64,000 bases of DNA, from contig OY992540.1 of NCBI GenBank assembly GCA_963921195.1, positions 57,916,844 through 57,980,843 of the forward strand, read 5' to 3'. Position 1 is the stretch's first letter, and every line of letters begins with the position of its first letter. The position numbers were made by a program, and so were the translations under genes. The notes beneath the pieces are model-generated. The model made no database searches and had not been told where the DNA came from. It saw nothing but the letters and a program-made list of their open reading frames with translations. Positions 11,230 through 22,944 of this stretch are shown piece after piece. The stretch comes from Pegoplata infirma. Its lineage: Eukaryota; Arthropoda; Insecta; Diptera; Anthomyiidae.

Positions 11230-12378
11230 ACTCAAGCATTGTTGGGTCTAGACCAATACTGTTCTACTGTGCACTTGTGTAGTGGAGAGCAGTGAATAAG
11301 ATATCATATCTCTTCAGCCTACAAAATTCAACGACTGGCGTGTGTGGGTATTACTGGTGATAAAAGATCGGAACAGCAGGCCGGCCTGGAAGTGATACTA
11401 AACATTCAGCCAGTGCAAATCTACATCAAAATCACAGCAGCAAAATCTGGTCTCTGACGGAATTGAAACAGAAAACCGACAATATCTGACGAACTTTGAG
11501 AGAACCTTCGAAGTCCAAGTCCAAACTAGGGAAGACTGGGCGGAAAACTCTGCTATAACAGAGAATACGATCTCAGATCAGGAGTATATTATGAATGCCT
11601 CGAAAACAGGGCGTCATTGGGACTTTTAGACAAGTATAGTGTTTTACAGGCTAAGGTTCTTGCAATTGATAAAGCCGCGCAGTTTATTATGACCTACGTT
11701 CTTCCTCCATTAACATTTTCGTGGACCCTCTTGCAGCTCTGAAGTCCTTTTAATCAAACACTATAAAATCGTGAATCGTTAGGAATCCCTTTGTCGAATC
11801 ACTTAGGACACAGTCAAGTAAATCTGGGTCCCTGAATGGCTTTACACGGTGAGAAAATAAGTCAAAACTGACATCTCATTTCCTATATTGAAATTGATGA
11901 AAGCTATTTATAGTTTATTTGATATCTGAAAGAGAATGGAGGATAAGTGGATTTCACTAACTGCGTGCAGGATATCGCAAACCCTGTGGCCAGTGACAAT
12001 CCTAAGAGAACAGAAAGTATTCTTACTTTTGGTGAACGTAAGATAAGCCTCTTAGTGGGTGTACTGACAGTTCATTGTATAATCGGCCACATGGCCGTGC
12101 GTATTGGAATTTCTCACAAGGAAAATTGTAGAAGTTGTGGGAAAGTAGATAAGGAGAAGTCAGTGAAGCACTTGTTATGTGAATGTCCGACTTAGACACT
12201 TGGGGCAAAAATTTTTCAATGATCTGGATTACCTTTACGATGTATCATTAACTTATCTAGCAGAATATCTTAGTGATTCGGTGTGGTTTAAGAAGTAGCA
12301 CTTTGTAACAGAGGGGAAGTAGGGAAATGCTAATAAAGGGAATGACGATTGGTCTCTATGGCCTCCAACCTAACCTTA
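11230..12378 (+). pseudogene. I/LOA/R1-type LINE ORF2 3' remnant 1 (linker, RNase H relic, CCHC)
   Basis: Readable fragments in order: the post-RT linker with LACVGIT-like words and GLEVILNIQPVQIYIK (about 11,380-11,440); an RNase H relic with YSVLQAKVLAIDKAAQFI (about 11,630-11,690); and a clean frame at 11,947-12,195. That frame contains CRSCG..EKSVKHLLCEC, a CCHC knuckle typical of the ORF2 C terminus. A tail with CCAACCTAACCTTA follows at 12,365-12,378. Several stops and frameshifts; the RT domain is missing, so it is 5' truncated. Confidence 0.7.
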
Positions 12379-12399
12379 CATACGGTCCGAACTTCGTAA

Positions 12400-15300
12400 C
12401 GTTTCAACAACTGCAACGAAGCGTTATGTTTATATAGTGCTTAGAATGAGGTCATTTATTCCATCAAAATCCATTTCGGCTAAACGTGGTGAATATTGGT
12501 TTAATCAGCATTGCAAGATATGTGTTCAGAAATTGGTTTTTCTGTTACGCAAAAAAGCGAGATCAGAACGTCTAACAGTACGTTCACCGCAATATACACT
12601 GCGCTCTCGAAGGTGATGAAGAGCATGGCAAATTGCCATCTTGTCATTGGGAGGTTTACACACTTTTTAACGATCCACAGTGTGGTTTTAGTAGAACTCG
12701 TTCTTCGGGAGCCCTCTTGGCGTTCATTTCGAGCCTTTAGAGTCGTTCGATTCATCATTTTGGAAAAATAAAGTGGTTGCTCTGGGATTTCTAATGAGCT
12801 TAATTGTGTGTTGCATGGTGAGGTGATAACTAAGCCTTCGGTGTCGATAACGACTTTTCTTGATTTATTTAAAGCTCTTAGAAAATTACTGGAAGGTTCT
12901 GTTTTTCTCCTACTCCTTATCTTATGTTTTTTAACTCATTCTTATTAAAACTTTAAATCCAACCTTGTGGACAAGATGAAACAAATTGTCTTAAATTGCC
13001 TATCGTGTGACTGGTTAAATAGGACTATTCCCCAAACTGGTACATGGGCGCATATGCCTTAAGTGAAAAGGATTAATTAAACAGAAAGTACTGATCCCGA
13101 GACGAGTGAACTAGAGTGGTTAGTTTGGGTACACGTTCCTTAATGTAAAATCTGTTACATGTTTTTTAAAACTAGTGCTGTGACATGCCACTAGGTATCA
13201 ATTAACCCCTTCCTAGGTCATAGCCATGTATAAGTGATAGGTCGCTTATAAGGAAATGTTTGGTCTGGGACCGGTCCTTGTCACTTTAGACTAGTTCAGA
13301 ACCGGTTACAGGACCGGTTCTCTTTCTCAAAGGGTATCAACTTTTTTGCAGTGGACATCAACATTTGTTATTCGTTTTCGTTTGGTAGTTGGCCAAGCCT
13401 TGCTCAGGGCAAAAGGCAGATAATGAATGACATAGTTAATCCAGACCTGTTGACAATCTCCGAAGTAGTCTTTCCGGAACCAACTAACGTAATGGAAAAT
13501 GTTCAGATGAGATAAGTGAACATATCTCTAGAGCGTGAGTTATCGTTCCCCGCACTTGGTTTTTTAGTTGATCAGATCAACTTTTCAGAAAATGATCAGT
13601 TATTAGTCGAACTAGCCACATGTAGACAAAACTTCCGACATAAGTCTTCCCAGTTTCTAATAAGACACCAGAGAGAATTCTGGAAGACCACTTGAGGAAT
13701 AGTATGTGTGCAATAAAACTCTCGGGAAACCAGTACGTCTACACAAAGGGTAAATCCGTGGAAACAGCTCTCCAAGAGTTGACGATGAATATTGATCAAA
13801 CCTTTTATTATGGCGGATATACCCGGCATGCTTCCTTGATATTGAAGTAGCATTTAATAATATAAAATCTGGGGTAATAGAGAAAGTTCTAACCAATTCA
13901 AGTAATGACCCTGTGGTAAACTACTGGATTCTGAAAGTCCTCACAAACCGTATAATTGAAGCCGAAATAGGAGGGGAATCAGTAAAGGCAATGGTGACTA
14001 GAGGTACTCCCCAACGGGGTGTCATCTCACCGACACTGTAGATTCTGGTATAATATGAGGCTTTATTGAAGCTGAAAAAATACGGAGTGAAGGTAGTAGC
14101 TTAAGCCGACGACCTAGTAATTTTGGAAAGAGGGATATCCTTGGACACAATGTCCGACATTATGGAACGTGCTCTCTCATCGCTTCATAAGTGGGCTTCG
14201 GCCTGTGAACTAGGAATAAATCCTCAGAAGACGGAAACGGTTCTCTTCACAAGAAGGAGAAAAATATCTGAATTACGATTACCTCATATTGGAGGAACGT
14301 GTCTGACGCTGTCAGATAGTGCCAAGTAGGAAATTGAACTGACTCGAAAACTTTAAGGAGAGAGTGAAAAAAACGTATGCAGGCATTTATACGTGCCAGA
14401 AAATTATTGGCAACACATGGGGTCTTAGACCAAGACTTACACACTGGATATGAACGGCAATTGTTAGACCAACACTGTCACACGGTGCAGTGTGGTGGCC
14501 TATTGTAATAATGATCACGAACGTCACATACCTGAACAGGTTTAAAAGAGTAGCTGCTTTAAGTATCACTGGAAAACGAAGGACAACATCCACACATCCA
14601 CTATGTAGGATTCTGGACTTTTTATATTTGGATCTTTACATAGAGGAATACGCACTTAGGACACAGTTAAGACTAGATCAAAATTGTGTGCTAAAAGCTC
14701 GGGACTATGGACACACAAAACTTTTACGAAACCATCGATATGAGAACTGTGTGACTGATTATATGACTCCACATATCGTATGGGATGTAGTTATAACAAT
14801 AGAAATACCTTCTAGGATATTCTGGGAAAATCCACCTGCGGGGGAACATCACATCGAAGTCTACTCGGATGGATCAAAGATGCAACAGGGAACAGGTAGC
14901 GGTGTCTACTGTGAGAAACTGGAAATGGAACACAGTTTGAGGATACAGGACAACTGTAATATTTTTTAGGGCGGATCAGTATGCAGTGCCTGAGGCAGCC
15001 AGGCTTATTTCAATGAGGCCGATCTACTCTAGTGAGATCATTATTTTCATTGATAGTCAAGCGGTTTTAAATGCACTTCGTAATAGGAGTATTCGATTAA
15101 AGGTAGTCAGCCGTTGCTCATGGCTCTCATCGAACAACGCTCTGTAAGACTATGCTGGGTTCCAGGTCATCAAAATATTCCAAAAAACGAGAAAGCTGAC
15201 GAGTTAGCTCGTATTGGCGCAGTTTTACCATTAAGTGCTCTCACGACCGACGTGCATTCAGGCCTGGATGCGATTTATTTCAAAAGAAGGGAAACTTTTG

Positions 15301-15700
15301 AGGAAGATTTGAAATGGGAAAGCAGACGAATACCTTGTGGACTCGCGGTGGGAAAAGTCGTCAAAAAACACTTCTTTATAGAAAAAGCAGATCTCAGGAA
15401 GTATGTAGGTTTAATTACAGGTCATACTGGATTTAAAGCTTATTTAAAAAGGTTAAAATTGATGATGATTTATGCAGATGGTGTGGGGACGAAGAGATAG
15501 TGGAAGATTTATTTTATTATTGTTTTCAGTGCACTGCACTATCTCGTACTCGATTTAATTGTTTTGGCTCCTACTTCTTTCAGACACTGGAGGAACATAG
15601 AGATGTCAACCCATGGAAGATGCTTAAATATATAAGGCTGAGTAAACTTGATGAAACATATGTGGGGACATAAATCATCATGCTATTGGACAGTCAGAAG
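12400..15700 (+). pseudogene. I/LOA/R1-type LINE ORF2 remnant 2 (RT, RNase H, CCHC)
   Basis: The most complete LINE relic. RT motifs: GKSVETALQELTMNI (about 13,748), CFLDIEVAFNNI (about 13,830), RGTPQRGVISPTL followed by a stop (14,000-14,041), and ADDLVIL with its aromatic replaced by a stop (about 14,102). Linker near 14,550. RNase H: IEVYSDGSKMQQGTGSGVY (about 14,852), IDSQAVLNAL (about 15,048), VRLCWVPGHQNIPKNEKADE (about 15,147). A CCHC-like CRWCG..DLFYYC begins near 15,475. Frames change at several points and stops are many, so it is inactive. The part before about 13,420 is too decayed to assign domains. Confidence 0.8.
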
Positions 15701-15930
15701 TGAATTTGGATTAATATGGAGAGCAGCCAACAACACCCAATCCCCCACCCTCTGCAAGGTATCACTTTGAATCAGAAACTGGAATTGTTGACAGAACGTC
15801 AACCTGTTAACTTTACCTTAGGCGCCCCTCATCTTTCAAGCACTCTCTAATAGAGTCGTTTCATAAATTCTGGCAACTCCATTAAATTATATACATTTTC
15901 ATTTAACAACACAACATCAAACTTGAGTAA

Positions 15931-16100
15931 AGGCTGAGTTAGGCACCCGTAACCTTAAACTAGCGTAGCGTAGAGAGTTTTTCGTTATATGAGAACAAAT
16001 GAGAGCAGTTATTCTTCTTTGCAGACGTCTACGTGATTTTCTATTTGATTTTGATCGCTACGCTACGCTAGTTTACGGTTACGGGTGCCTAACTCAGCCT
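15931..16100. mobile_element. PIF/Harbinger-like MITE with TAA TSD
   Basis: The 170-bp element starts AGGCTGAGTTAGGCACCCGT and ends with the exact complement. Inverted repeats continue to about 44 bp through CTAGCGTAGCGTAG. TAA flanks both sides (15,928-15,930; 16,101-16,103). A 3-bp TWA duplication with a purine-rich terminus fits PIF/Harbinger. Non-coding. Confidence 0.8.
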
Positions 16101-17840
16101 TAACTTCATGACAACTTGTGACTCAAAGCTACAGAAAAATACATTTAAAAGGTGTACAATCAAAAGCAACAAAACCCACTCATTTACTAGTTACTTTATA
16201 CTTTACTTTACCATGCTACGCATCAAACCAGACAGGCTACAAAACAACTAAAGACCCCAGACCAGGCAGTCAGGCATTAAACAAAATCGCAACACATCAA
16301 AATCGACAGGAAGGTTGTTTTTAAGTTTAAACTAAAACTCTCCATTCCATTCAAAGTTGATCATGCCATCATGGCACAATGATGTCGATGGCGTTATGTT
16401 AAACAAAAAAGCAGAAATCATTATTTGTTGTTGTTGCTGTTTTAAGGTGGATAGATGGCTGGTTGTGGTACATATTGGGTTGCGTTGACGTTTGAGGGAG
16501 TGACGTGTTGAGTTTGATTGTGTTATTTTAGAGTACTTAAAGCTATAAAGTCAGAGTGGAAGGAAGACATGGAAGTAGTTGATATTTTTTTGGTAGAAGA
16601 AATAATACTCTTTTTTTTTAAGTACATGTTTTATGATGAAAGATCAACAATTTTTGCTTGAAATTTTGTTGTTGCTGGTGCTGCTGCTGCTGCCTCTGTT
16701 GGCACCTTTCGGCTCAGTTAATAGTTGTTGGTTGTTGAGATTAAAAGCGGCAGTAATAAGTAACAAAACAAAAAAAAAAGTTTAAAACCTATGTTTAACT
16801 TTAAGAGGGTGCCAACATGGGCGCTTTTGTGTGTGAATTACAACCTTTTGCTCTTCATTGCTCTTAATTATTGTAATTTATTATTTTTAAATAAATTTTC
16901 AGTTTTTATGTTTTATTTTGTTTCGGCTTGATAATGATGATGAAAAGACTTCAAAAATAATAACAGTAACAACATCAGTTAACTATCAAAACGACATCTT
17001 ATAAGTGATCTTAATTTTAATTTTAAGCATGTTCGTTTATATTTTTTTTTTGTTATTTATTACGGGTGATGATGATGGGGTTGGTTGTTTTTTTTTTTTG
17101 TAAATACACTGTAGTATAATTAAAATAAGGTAAAGCTTTAATTTATTGAAATTTAAAAACAATGGAAATGGTTGCCACTTACTTTGGTTGGTCAGGGGCT
17201 TAGCATTGACCAGGTTTGACAAGGTCCTTAAACTTATTCCAAAGTGGCTGCATCCGTGAACCCATTGCTACTTAGTGAAAAGCCTTTCCAGACCTCGAAC
17301 CCCTGCTCTGAAGCGTGAGAGTGCAGGACAGTGCAAAATTATGACCCACGGCCTCTCTATACGGAAGTACCTAACATATCCTAAAATTTGTGATATTATT
17401 GTTCTTTTATAAAATGTCGCTGTGATATCACTTCTAACAAAAGTCTTATTTCATTCCTTGATGGTAAATTTAAAAAAAAAAAAAAAAATCTCTAAAAAGA
17501 GTTCATGAATTTTCATAAAATTAAGTAAAATTTTACTAAAAAAATTAGATATTTTCTCAATGTTGGCAATCGATACATTTTCAATACCGTTATCCGTTTC
17601 AAAACCCTTTAAATTGAAAATCGGTACCAATAATAATAACGAAACCCAGTTTTGGTATCGGATACCGGTATCCAAAAACCTTTTCCTTCGGTACCGGTAC
17701 GTACCGCTATTGAATCGGTTTTTATTAAAAAACCATGTTTTAAAAAAAATATTAATAAAAATTTTTAAATTGTGGTTTTGCATTAAAAAGAGCTTTTCTA
17801 CTCAAATTAATTTTTGGGCACTATGCATTGTAGAGTAGGC
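16101..17840. other. no gene seen; short trinucleotide repeats
   Basis: This stretch holds a TTGTTGTTGTTGCTG run near 16,425 and a GCTGCTGCTGCTGCC run near 16,680, both common in fly non-coding DNA. Between 17,575 and 17,715 words such as GGTACCGGTACG recur with both polarities. No supported ORF; parts may be unique sequence. Confidence 0.45.
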
Positions 17841-17844
17841 CGTA

Positions 17845-17985
17845 TCGATTTTTACTTTTATTTTTTATTTGAGCTGAAAGGGGTCCAAAAAGTTTCTATT
17901 GGGTGTCAAAATGACTCCATAAAATTTTCGTAAAAATCTAAAATTTCCTTCCGCTTCACATTGGATCCTAGACGCGCATTTGAGA
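17845..17985 (+). repeat. dispersed repeat family Y, copy 1
   Basis: The block around TTTTACTTTTATTTTTT, GAAAGGGGTCCAAAAAG and TTTCTATTGGGTGTCAAA also occurs at 49,010-49,148. A shorter inverted copy lies at about 20,030-20,090. The edges are not defined and no terminal structure was found. Confidence 0.6.
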
Positions 17986-19900
17986 GCCAAACAAGTGTTT
18001 AGTTATTTACAGTATATGCTGGTATTCGTTAAGTAAACACCCTAGGAGAAAGAAAACCGTTCATAGAAAGAAAATCCATCGCTTAGTTTAGTCAGGACAT
18101 AAATTCAAAGTAAGGACTTTTTGCATAAATTTGAAAAAAATATTTTTTTTTTAAGACTTTTTTTACTTTATTTTTTAAAACTACTTCCAATAATGCGATT
18201 TTCCTGAAATTAAGTGCAGATTGTAGCTATAACTATTGCCTTTGTTACCCATTTTATGGTTTTTAATATTACTCTTTTTAAGTAGGAAATACAGGCCATC
18301 AAATAGTGTCATATTTTGAAAAATTAGAAAAAAACTATTTATATTTTGGATTGCAACTTTTGTGGGGAACGGAAGGGAATGGCGATTCTTTTTGTACAAT
18401 AAACTAGAAGTATTACTTAATACTCCTGGGGAAGAAACTTTTGCAGCCAGTTGCAGCTGCGCCCTGAAATGAGGTTTACAGTGGGGTCTACTAACGAAAA
18501 AATAAGAATTTTTAAAGTGATTACTTTTTAACAAAATTTACTGTTAATCGTTTTATTACAAAATTTTACTTAAATAACCTATATTGTTAACAGACAACCG
18601 CGGTTTCCAATAATTATTGATTTTGATACCCTACCTCACTTTTTTAAGGCAAAAGGAGTTTCATCTAATGCTTGTAACTAAAAGGCTTTCTTGACCGCAA
18701 TTACGGCCAAAATAACTGGAATAGTAGAAGATATTATAAAACGTTGTTATAATACTTCTGTGTATCAACGCAAATGAAAAAAATAATTCAGTTAAGTTAA
18801 GAAAACACATACATACATGGAACTGCAAAATTATAGGTTGAAAAGCATGGTTTGTGAACCATGAGTCCCACTATGCATACAATTCTAGCTCATGATACTA
18901 TTTTTACAAGAATTGCCCGTTGGTATTAAAATTACCCTTAACTAATTAAGTAACATTTAAAAAATATTTGCCTTCTTTCATGGCAATTATCGGAGTAGGC
19001 TTTGAAAAGATCACATAGGCATTTTAAAAGCTATATCAGAAACTTTAACAGAGAAAACTCAAAAACAAACAACCTGTAAGATGTTTTTAGTATGGTTATG
19101 ATTGAGTCCGATCCAAATATATCCCTAATAAGACAGACAGACAAGTTAAAATTACTGATTATAGAGTAAAGTTTTATAATATTTTTTTCCCCAAATAACA
19201 ATTATTGCAAATAATGCGTATTTACCTGAGTTGCTTCTTTGTTTGATATTTTTCCCCATTATTTTTGTTTAAAAAATCGAAAATGATAAAAGATAGAAAG
19301 CAGTTAATTTTGCAGGCTATTTTAGTGTAGGGTGTAGACTTTACCAAAATATGAAAGAAACGCTTTGTATTGAATGGTAAGCTGTTATATTATCACTTAA
19401 AATCCGTAACTGTTTTAAATAATTGACCACCATTTTATTTTTTTATATGAATAAATTAACCAACTTTGCCTTAAATTTACAAGTAGGGTACTAATGCGAA
19501 AAATGTCCAATCCACATGTGTAAGTTCTTTAAGGTCTCCTGTTTTTATAATGGTAAAGAATGTCGTGAAATTCCTATCCGTTCAATAGTTATAACAAAAA
19601 AACGTCGATGCGCGCCTTTTCCATACAAAGTTCCCAATGTGCGCTTTAAGTAAAATCCTTAAAAAAATCACATATTTCATTTTATTTTTAGGCAACCAAG
19701 CTCTTTTTGTTGGTGTTATCTAATTGGAAAAATGGGTCTTCCCTATCTAAACAAGATCACATGCAAAAATATTGCCAAAATATTTTTTCGCGAATTATGG
19801 TATTTTTAAGTAAAAAAAAATCTCGAAATCGTAACTTCATTAGCGATTTCTGTTTCATGGTGGAAAACCTTCTGCTGGAACTCCATATGCCTCCCCGAAG
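17986..19900. other. no gene or clear repeat
   Basis: AT-rich sequence with scattered short ORFs on both strands (for example 18,181-18,534 minus, 117 codons) lacking recognisable motifs or codon-like composition. A GACAGACAGACAAG tract near 19,130 suggests a decayed fragment of the dispersed repeat families. Confidence 0.4.
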
Positions 19901-19924
19901 TCTCATAAAAGTTAAAAAAAATGT

Positions 19925-20880
19925 GGGCACCCACATCGCGGATATAGTAAAAATTTCCAAAAAAATCCATACTTCAACAGCGATGCGGGAGTATAAGGAA
20001 ATTATTGATATTCAGGAAATTTTTGTGGAGTAATTTTGACTCCCAATAGAAACTTTCTGGGCCCCTTTAAGATCAAAAAAAGAAAAACTCGATAAGGCCA
20101 TTGTACTCGTATAGCATAGTTTTTTTGGGCGTACGGACATAACGCCCAAGTGCATATCGCCCAATTTAAAAAAGTCATTCCACCCAAAAAAAATGTGTGT
20201 TAGTTGTTGTTGCAAAAATTTTTGGACGATATGGCCAATATTTTGGGTATTGTAACAATTTTCTTTAAATTAATATAAATTATCAAAAATGTCATATTAC
20301 CCAAATATCAAAATGTTGAATTTAGAAAATGTCATAGCGCCCAAAAAAATAATCATAAAACTCACCAATATTGTTTTTTTTTTAAGACAATGTTTTAAAG
20401 GTTTTTTGCGTAGCCGGCCTTCGGCCGGGCTTAGGGATTACAAAATCCATGCAATAAACCCACCCTCTCCGCAAAGTAAAGTTTCTAGGGTAGCAGGCCT
20501 TAACATTATCAAGTTTGTTATGCATCAAAAAGGCCTGATAACCAAAATAGCTTTGGTTTGCAGAGAGGGTGGGTTTAATGCATGGAGTATGTAATCCCTA
20601 AGCCCGGCCGAAGGCCGGCTACGCAGAAAACCTTTATTACAAAAAAGCAAATCATAGAAGTCGTAATTTCGACATTTCGCCCAAAAAAAATATTTTGGAT
20701 TTTTTGACAATTTTGTTTTGGGAGAAATAACATTTTTAGACCTTTCATTTTGGGCTATATGTCGCAGCTTGGGCGATATGACATTTACGGTTTTGGGCGA
20801 TAAGACCTTGGGCGCTATGTCCGTACGCCGTTTTTTTGGAGATTTTTATTTAATCCGCGATGTGGGTTGGGCGATGTGGG
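19925..20880. mobile_element. nested inverted-repeat element with GGCGTACGGACATA ends
   Basis: The core runs from GGCGTACGGACATAACGCCC at 20,128 to its imperfect complement ending at 20,829. The interior repeats GTCATAT..GCCCAA-like words in both polarities. Outside it, CACATCGCGGATATAG (about 19,932) is mirrored by AATCCGCGATGTGGG (about 20,853), suggesting a larger foldback around the core. No TSD could be fixed and there is no coding capacity. Confidence 0.55.
20397..20635. mobile_element. GC-rich-ended hairpin MITE nested in the previous element
   Basis: A 239-bp insertion has ends AAAGGTTTTTTGCGTAGCC and its complement (one mismatch), followed by GGCCTTCGGCCGGGC and GCTTAGGGATTACA in inverted order at the other side. 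The arms are about 70 bp. CCGGCCTTCGGCCGG is itself a hairpin. The sharp GC contrast with its surroundings marks it as foreign. TSD not clear. Confidence 0.65.
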
Positions 20881-20899
20881 TTGGGTTTTTTGACAGATG

Positions 20900-21515
20900 C
20901 TGATAAGCAAGGAGAGGACTTTCCCTTTGGTCATAGAACAGCATAAACAAGATATCTTTGCGAATCAAAGAATTTGCTTGCAACTGGCATCGATTCGTTA
21001 GAGCTTATTTTTGCATATTTTGCTTAAAATGCATAGTTTTGCATATTTTGCTATTATTTCGCTAGAAATTCATATTTTTAGGTCATATTTTGTATAATTT
21101 TTGGTTTTTTAGCTATTATTTAGTATTTTTGGTTATTTTTACAAAATAATTATGGGATGTTCCCACAAAATGTATGGGATGTTCAAAAGTGTGTTTTTTA
21201 TCCCTCCCCGCTCATTTTCGGATGGGTTGGGAGTAAAAAATAATATCTCTCCAGAAATTGGACTTCTAGGTTACAAACCAGCTAAGCGGTTTGAACTTTT
21301 GACCTCTAAAATGGACTAAAAAACCTTTATAGATTCATCTGCCTGTAACTCGTAAAATAAAAGTTTTTCGCAATTAACTTTCATAACAATTTTTTTGTAG
21401 AATAACTATGCAAAGATTTTTCATATTGTTTTGACCTAAATATGTGAGATCGTGGTGTTTTGGGCGGTTAAAGTCAAAATTTGGGTCAAAACTTTTTTTT
21501 AAAAAATTCTCGTAA
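20900..21515. other. AT-rich sequence, no gene
   Basis: Repeated words such as GCATATTTTGCT (about 21,010-21,060) and GGGATGTTC (about 21,150-21,180) are present. Nothing coding or structured beyond that was seen. Confidence 0.4.
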
Positions 21516-21519
21516 ATTT

Positions 21520-22485
21520 TTAGATTTTACCAATGTTGATTCGAAGGGGGTAAAACGGGTAAAAAATTGTACTTTTGGTACTTTTTATATCTCCTGACAT
21601 AATGGTCATATCGACTTAAAATTTGGACTGTATGTTAACCTCCCGGAATATTGATCCACTAAGGCAGGATGTTTGCCTGTGTTGATTCTAAGGGGGTGAA
21701 AATGGTACTTTTTATATCTCCTGATATAACAGTCATAGAGACTTGAAATTAGGACTGTATGTTCACCTCCCGGAATACAGATCCACTAAGCCTGGATTTT
21801 TTCCAATGCTGATTCTAAGGGGGTAAAACTGGTAAAAACTGTACTTTTGGTACTTTTTATATCTCCTGATATAATGGTCATGGAGACTTGAAATTTGGAC
21901 TGTATGTTCACCTCACGGAATATAGATCCATTACTTATATAGATCCATTAAGGCTGGGTTTTGGCCAATGTTGTAAAAAAGTGTACTTTTGGTTCTATAT
22001 TCCATTTAATGAAATAATGGTCATTCAAGCTTGAAATTTGGAATGTAGGATCCTTTGATGAAAAAAAACAATCTTGAAAAAGTACTTTTTGAAAATTTGG
22101 TTTCTAAGGGGGGGTAAAGGGGGTAAAAAGTGTAATTTTAGTATTTCTTGTTATTTCTTAAAAACTTGAAATTTGGAATGTTTTAGATCCTTCGATGAAA
22201 AAAATATTCTTGAAAAAGTACTTTTTTGGAAATTGCGTTTCTTAGGGGGTAAAAAATTTTACTTTTGGTACTTTTTATATATACTGAAATAATTATCTTA
22301 GACACTTGATATTTGGAATGTAGGATCCTTTAGTGAAAAAAAAACATTCTGGAACAAGTACATTCTGAAAATTCTGTTTTTAAGAGTCGTAATATGGGTA
22401 AAAATGTTTACTTTTGGTACTTTTTATATATCCTAATATAAAGATCCTAGACACCTGAAATTTGGAATATGGGATACTACCATTT
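21520..22485 (+). repeat. degenerate tandem array, units of ~120-170 bp
   Basis: About seven units carry, in order, GATTCTAAGGGGGTAAAA, GTACTTTTGGTACTTTTTA, TATCTCCTGATATAA, GACTTGAAATTTGGA and, in the first ones, a CACCTCCCGGAATA..GATCCACTAAG block. Unit starts lie near 21,538, 21,691, 21,811, 21,970, 22,098, 22,228 and 22,375. Later units diverge and exchange the last block for GGATCCTTTGATGAAAAA. Non-coding. Confidence 0.7.
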
Positions 22486-22944
22486 GTGTAATAACTTTTT
22501 TTTTTTAAATACCTTTTATAAAAAGTACCTTTTATAACCTTTTATTTCTTATAATGGCAGAGCAAAGACTACTGACTGAATAATTCATTATCCATCATCA
22601 ATTACCTTGAAGACAGTCTTAGATAAAACCATTTTCAAATGCCTCACAGTATTTAAATCTTATTTTTTTTTGTAGCAATATACAAATTTTGCAAATACTT
22701 AAAGGGACACTCAAATCAGTTCTATAATTGATTGGTGCTAAAAAAGAAATATGTAAAAAAAAGTAAAAGGAGCATCCAGATGTACTACGAGCACAACAGC
22801 AAATTGATTGAATATTAGTAAAGTAAAAGCATGAATGAACGTGTAGATGTATTTGTGTGTATGAAATACACAATTGATGGATTATATCCTTGGGCGATCA
22901 CGAGAGTATGTTGTTAATATGAATACGGTGTTACGTATGTCCAT

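Noticed and set aside
16425..16700. Trinucleotide repeats as part of a polyglutamine coding exon
   Set aside because: Flanking frames close quickly and no splice-linked ORF is seen.
18181..18534. 117-codon minus-strand frame as a possible gene
   Set aside because: Composition rich in N, S and K typical of AT-rich chance frames, no motif, no neighbouring exon signals.
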